Source of the DNA: Aliamphritea spongicola
Lineage (GTDB): Bacteria; Pseudomonadota; Gammaproteobacteria; Pseudomonadales; Balneatricaceae
Length of the DNA stretch: 64,000 nt
Reading direction: 5' to 3'
Assembly: GCA_024347235.1 (NCBI GenBank)
Contig: AP025283.1
Span: forward strand, 1,674,001 to 1,738,000
Shown one piece after another: positions 63,458-64,000 of this stretch. The first letter of the stretch is position 1. Every line of letters begins with the position of its first letter. The translations under genes and the position numbers were made by a program. The notes below the pieces were generated by a model. That model worked only from the letters and a program-made list of their open reading frames with translations, ran no database searches and was not told where the DNA came from.

Positions 63458-63524
63458 GCTTTTAGGGCTAATCTTTAAAGATTAATTTTCAGGAATAAGT
63501 TTTCAGGGAAATGAATTCAGACTG

Positions 63525-63553
63525 ACCTGCCAGCTGGCCGCTGGCAGTTTTTA
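63525..63553 (+). terminator. Rho-independent terminator after the lipoprotein
   Basis: CTGCCAGC (63527-63534) pairs with GCTGGCAG (63540-63547), loop of five, then five Ts. Confidence 0.85.
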
Positions 63554-64000
63554 TCTTGGCAGCACCAGTATCATTGCTGCACAAAAATGACGAGTCCTAT
63601 AAAGAAAGCCGGAAAGCTGATGCCTTTCCATTTTCTTTCGCTGGGCGGATAGGGATGTGCATTTAGGGCACATTTTTACGTCACTCTTACCCGGGTCTGG
63701 CAATTTCCACAGATTTTTCGTCGCTGTTTGCTTCAGTGTTCATCGTATTCAGGTTTTGTCACTGTTGTTCAGAATTACCTGAGCAGTCTGCCACAAATTA
63801 TGTGTGAGAGGTGTGATAACCGCTGAAAAGCTGATGCGCATCAAGGGCATTTGTAATCGTAAAAAGTATTGGTGAGCCGATTATATTCCTGATGGGTCGG
63901 GTAAAGGAGAGGACCTGTCATCCTCCCTCTGAACGGGATAGATCAGTTTTCCGATTGATCTTGCAGGCTGACCAAAAGGTCGTGTATTTCAGCTTTCAAC
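63554..64000. other. Tail of the window without a supported gene
   Basis: About 450 bases with no convincing coding frame. Small hairpins are visible near the end: GATCA...TGATC (about 63941-63960) and GACC-AAAA-GGTC (about 63971-63982). It is probably the upstream region or leader of a gene starting beyond the window. Confidence 0.4.

Overview
The window looks like a chromosomal segment of a marine gammaproteobacterium, probably of the Oceanospirillaceae type (Amphritea / Neptunomonas / Marinobacterium relatives). I infer this from the gene content: a DMSP lyase (DddP), a TRAP transporter, a Sox thiosulfate-oxidation cluster, a giant RTX adhesin with its type I secretion genes, and gammaproteobacterial housekeeping genes (ttcA, epmC, speB, dgt). 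No rRNA, tRNA, transposase, phage gene or CRISPR array was seen.

A property of the whole window: most genes are interrupted by one or more single-base frameshifts, most of them in short homopolymers. Restoring one A, C, G or T rejoins two halves of a well-conserved protein. I read this as consensus error of the assembly (long-read style homopolymer loss), not mass pseudogenisation. Gene extents below are the reconstructed ones, with shift positions noted.

Layout. 0.1-2.6 kb: a degenerate glycerophosphodiesterase-like/LamG-like protein and a LysR regulator. 3.2-5.6 kb: two unknown proteins and a GlxA-type AraC regulator. 6.0-9.0 kb: TRAP transporter dctPQM with a hairpin between dctP and dctQ and a terminator at the end. 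9.0-10.1 kb: DUF6151 and DUF2214 genes. 10.2-14.0 kb: a TorR/TorS-like phosphorelay with its own periplasmic binding protein. 14.4-15.3 kb: speB (agmatinase), preceded by a leader that folds into nested helices. 15.4-18.1 kb: trpBA and a divergent TetR regulator. 18.5-22.0 kb: a DgcA-like flavin demethylase followed by dddP.

22.7-48.0 kb: a ~20-kb LapA-like RTX adhesin gene with an N-terminal retention module and a TAAG LapG-type site, about 32 near-identical ~127-residue units, five interspersed domains, then PA14-like, cadherin-like, VCBS-like, VWA and RTX parts. It is followed by its ABC exporter, membrane-fusion and TolC-like genes (lapB, lapC, lapE equivalents).

48.2-50.4 kb: ttcA, a YaiI-family gene and an enoyl-CoA hydratase. 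50.7-55.1 kb: soxX-soxY-soxZ-soxA-soxK-soxB, with no soxCD. 55.2-58.2 kb: a lipoprotein and epmC, facing PCuAC, SCO1 and a membrane protein (copper delivery to cytochrome oxidase). 58.3-63.5 kb: dGTPase, SUI1/YciH, a 37-residue membrane peptide, an MTHFR-like gene, DUF1285, a membrane protein, a cupredoxin and a lipoprotein. The tail to 64.0 kb has no recognised gene.

Together the region suggests a surface-attaching marine heterotroph that uses methylated sulfur and nitrogen osmolytes, gains energy from thiosulfate, and can regulate cell attachment through proteolytic release of its adhesin. lapD, lapG and soxCD are not in the window.
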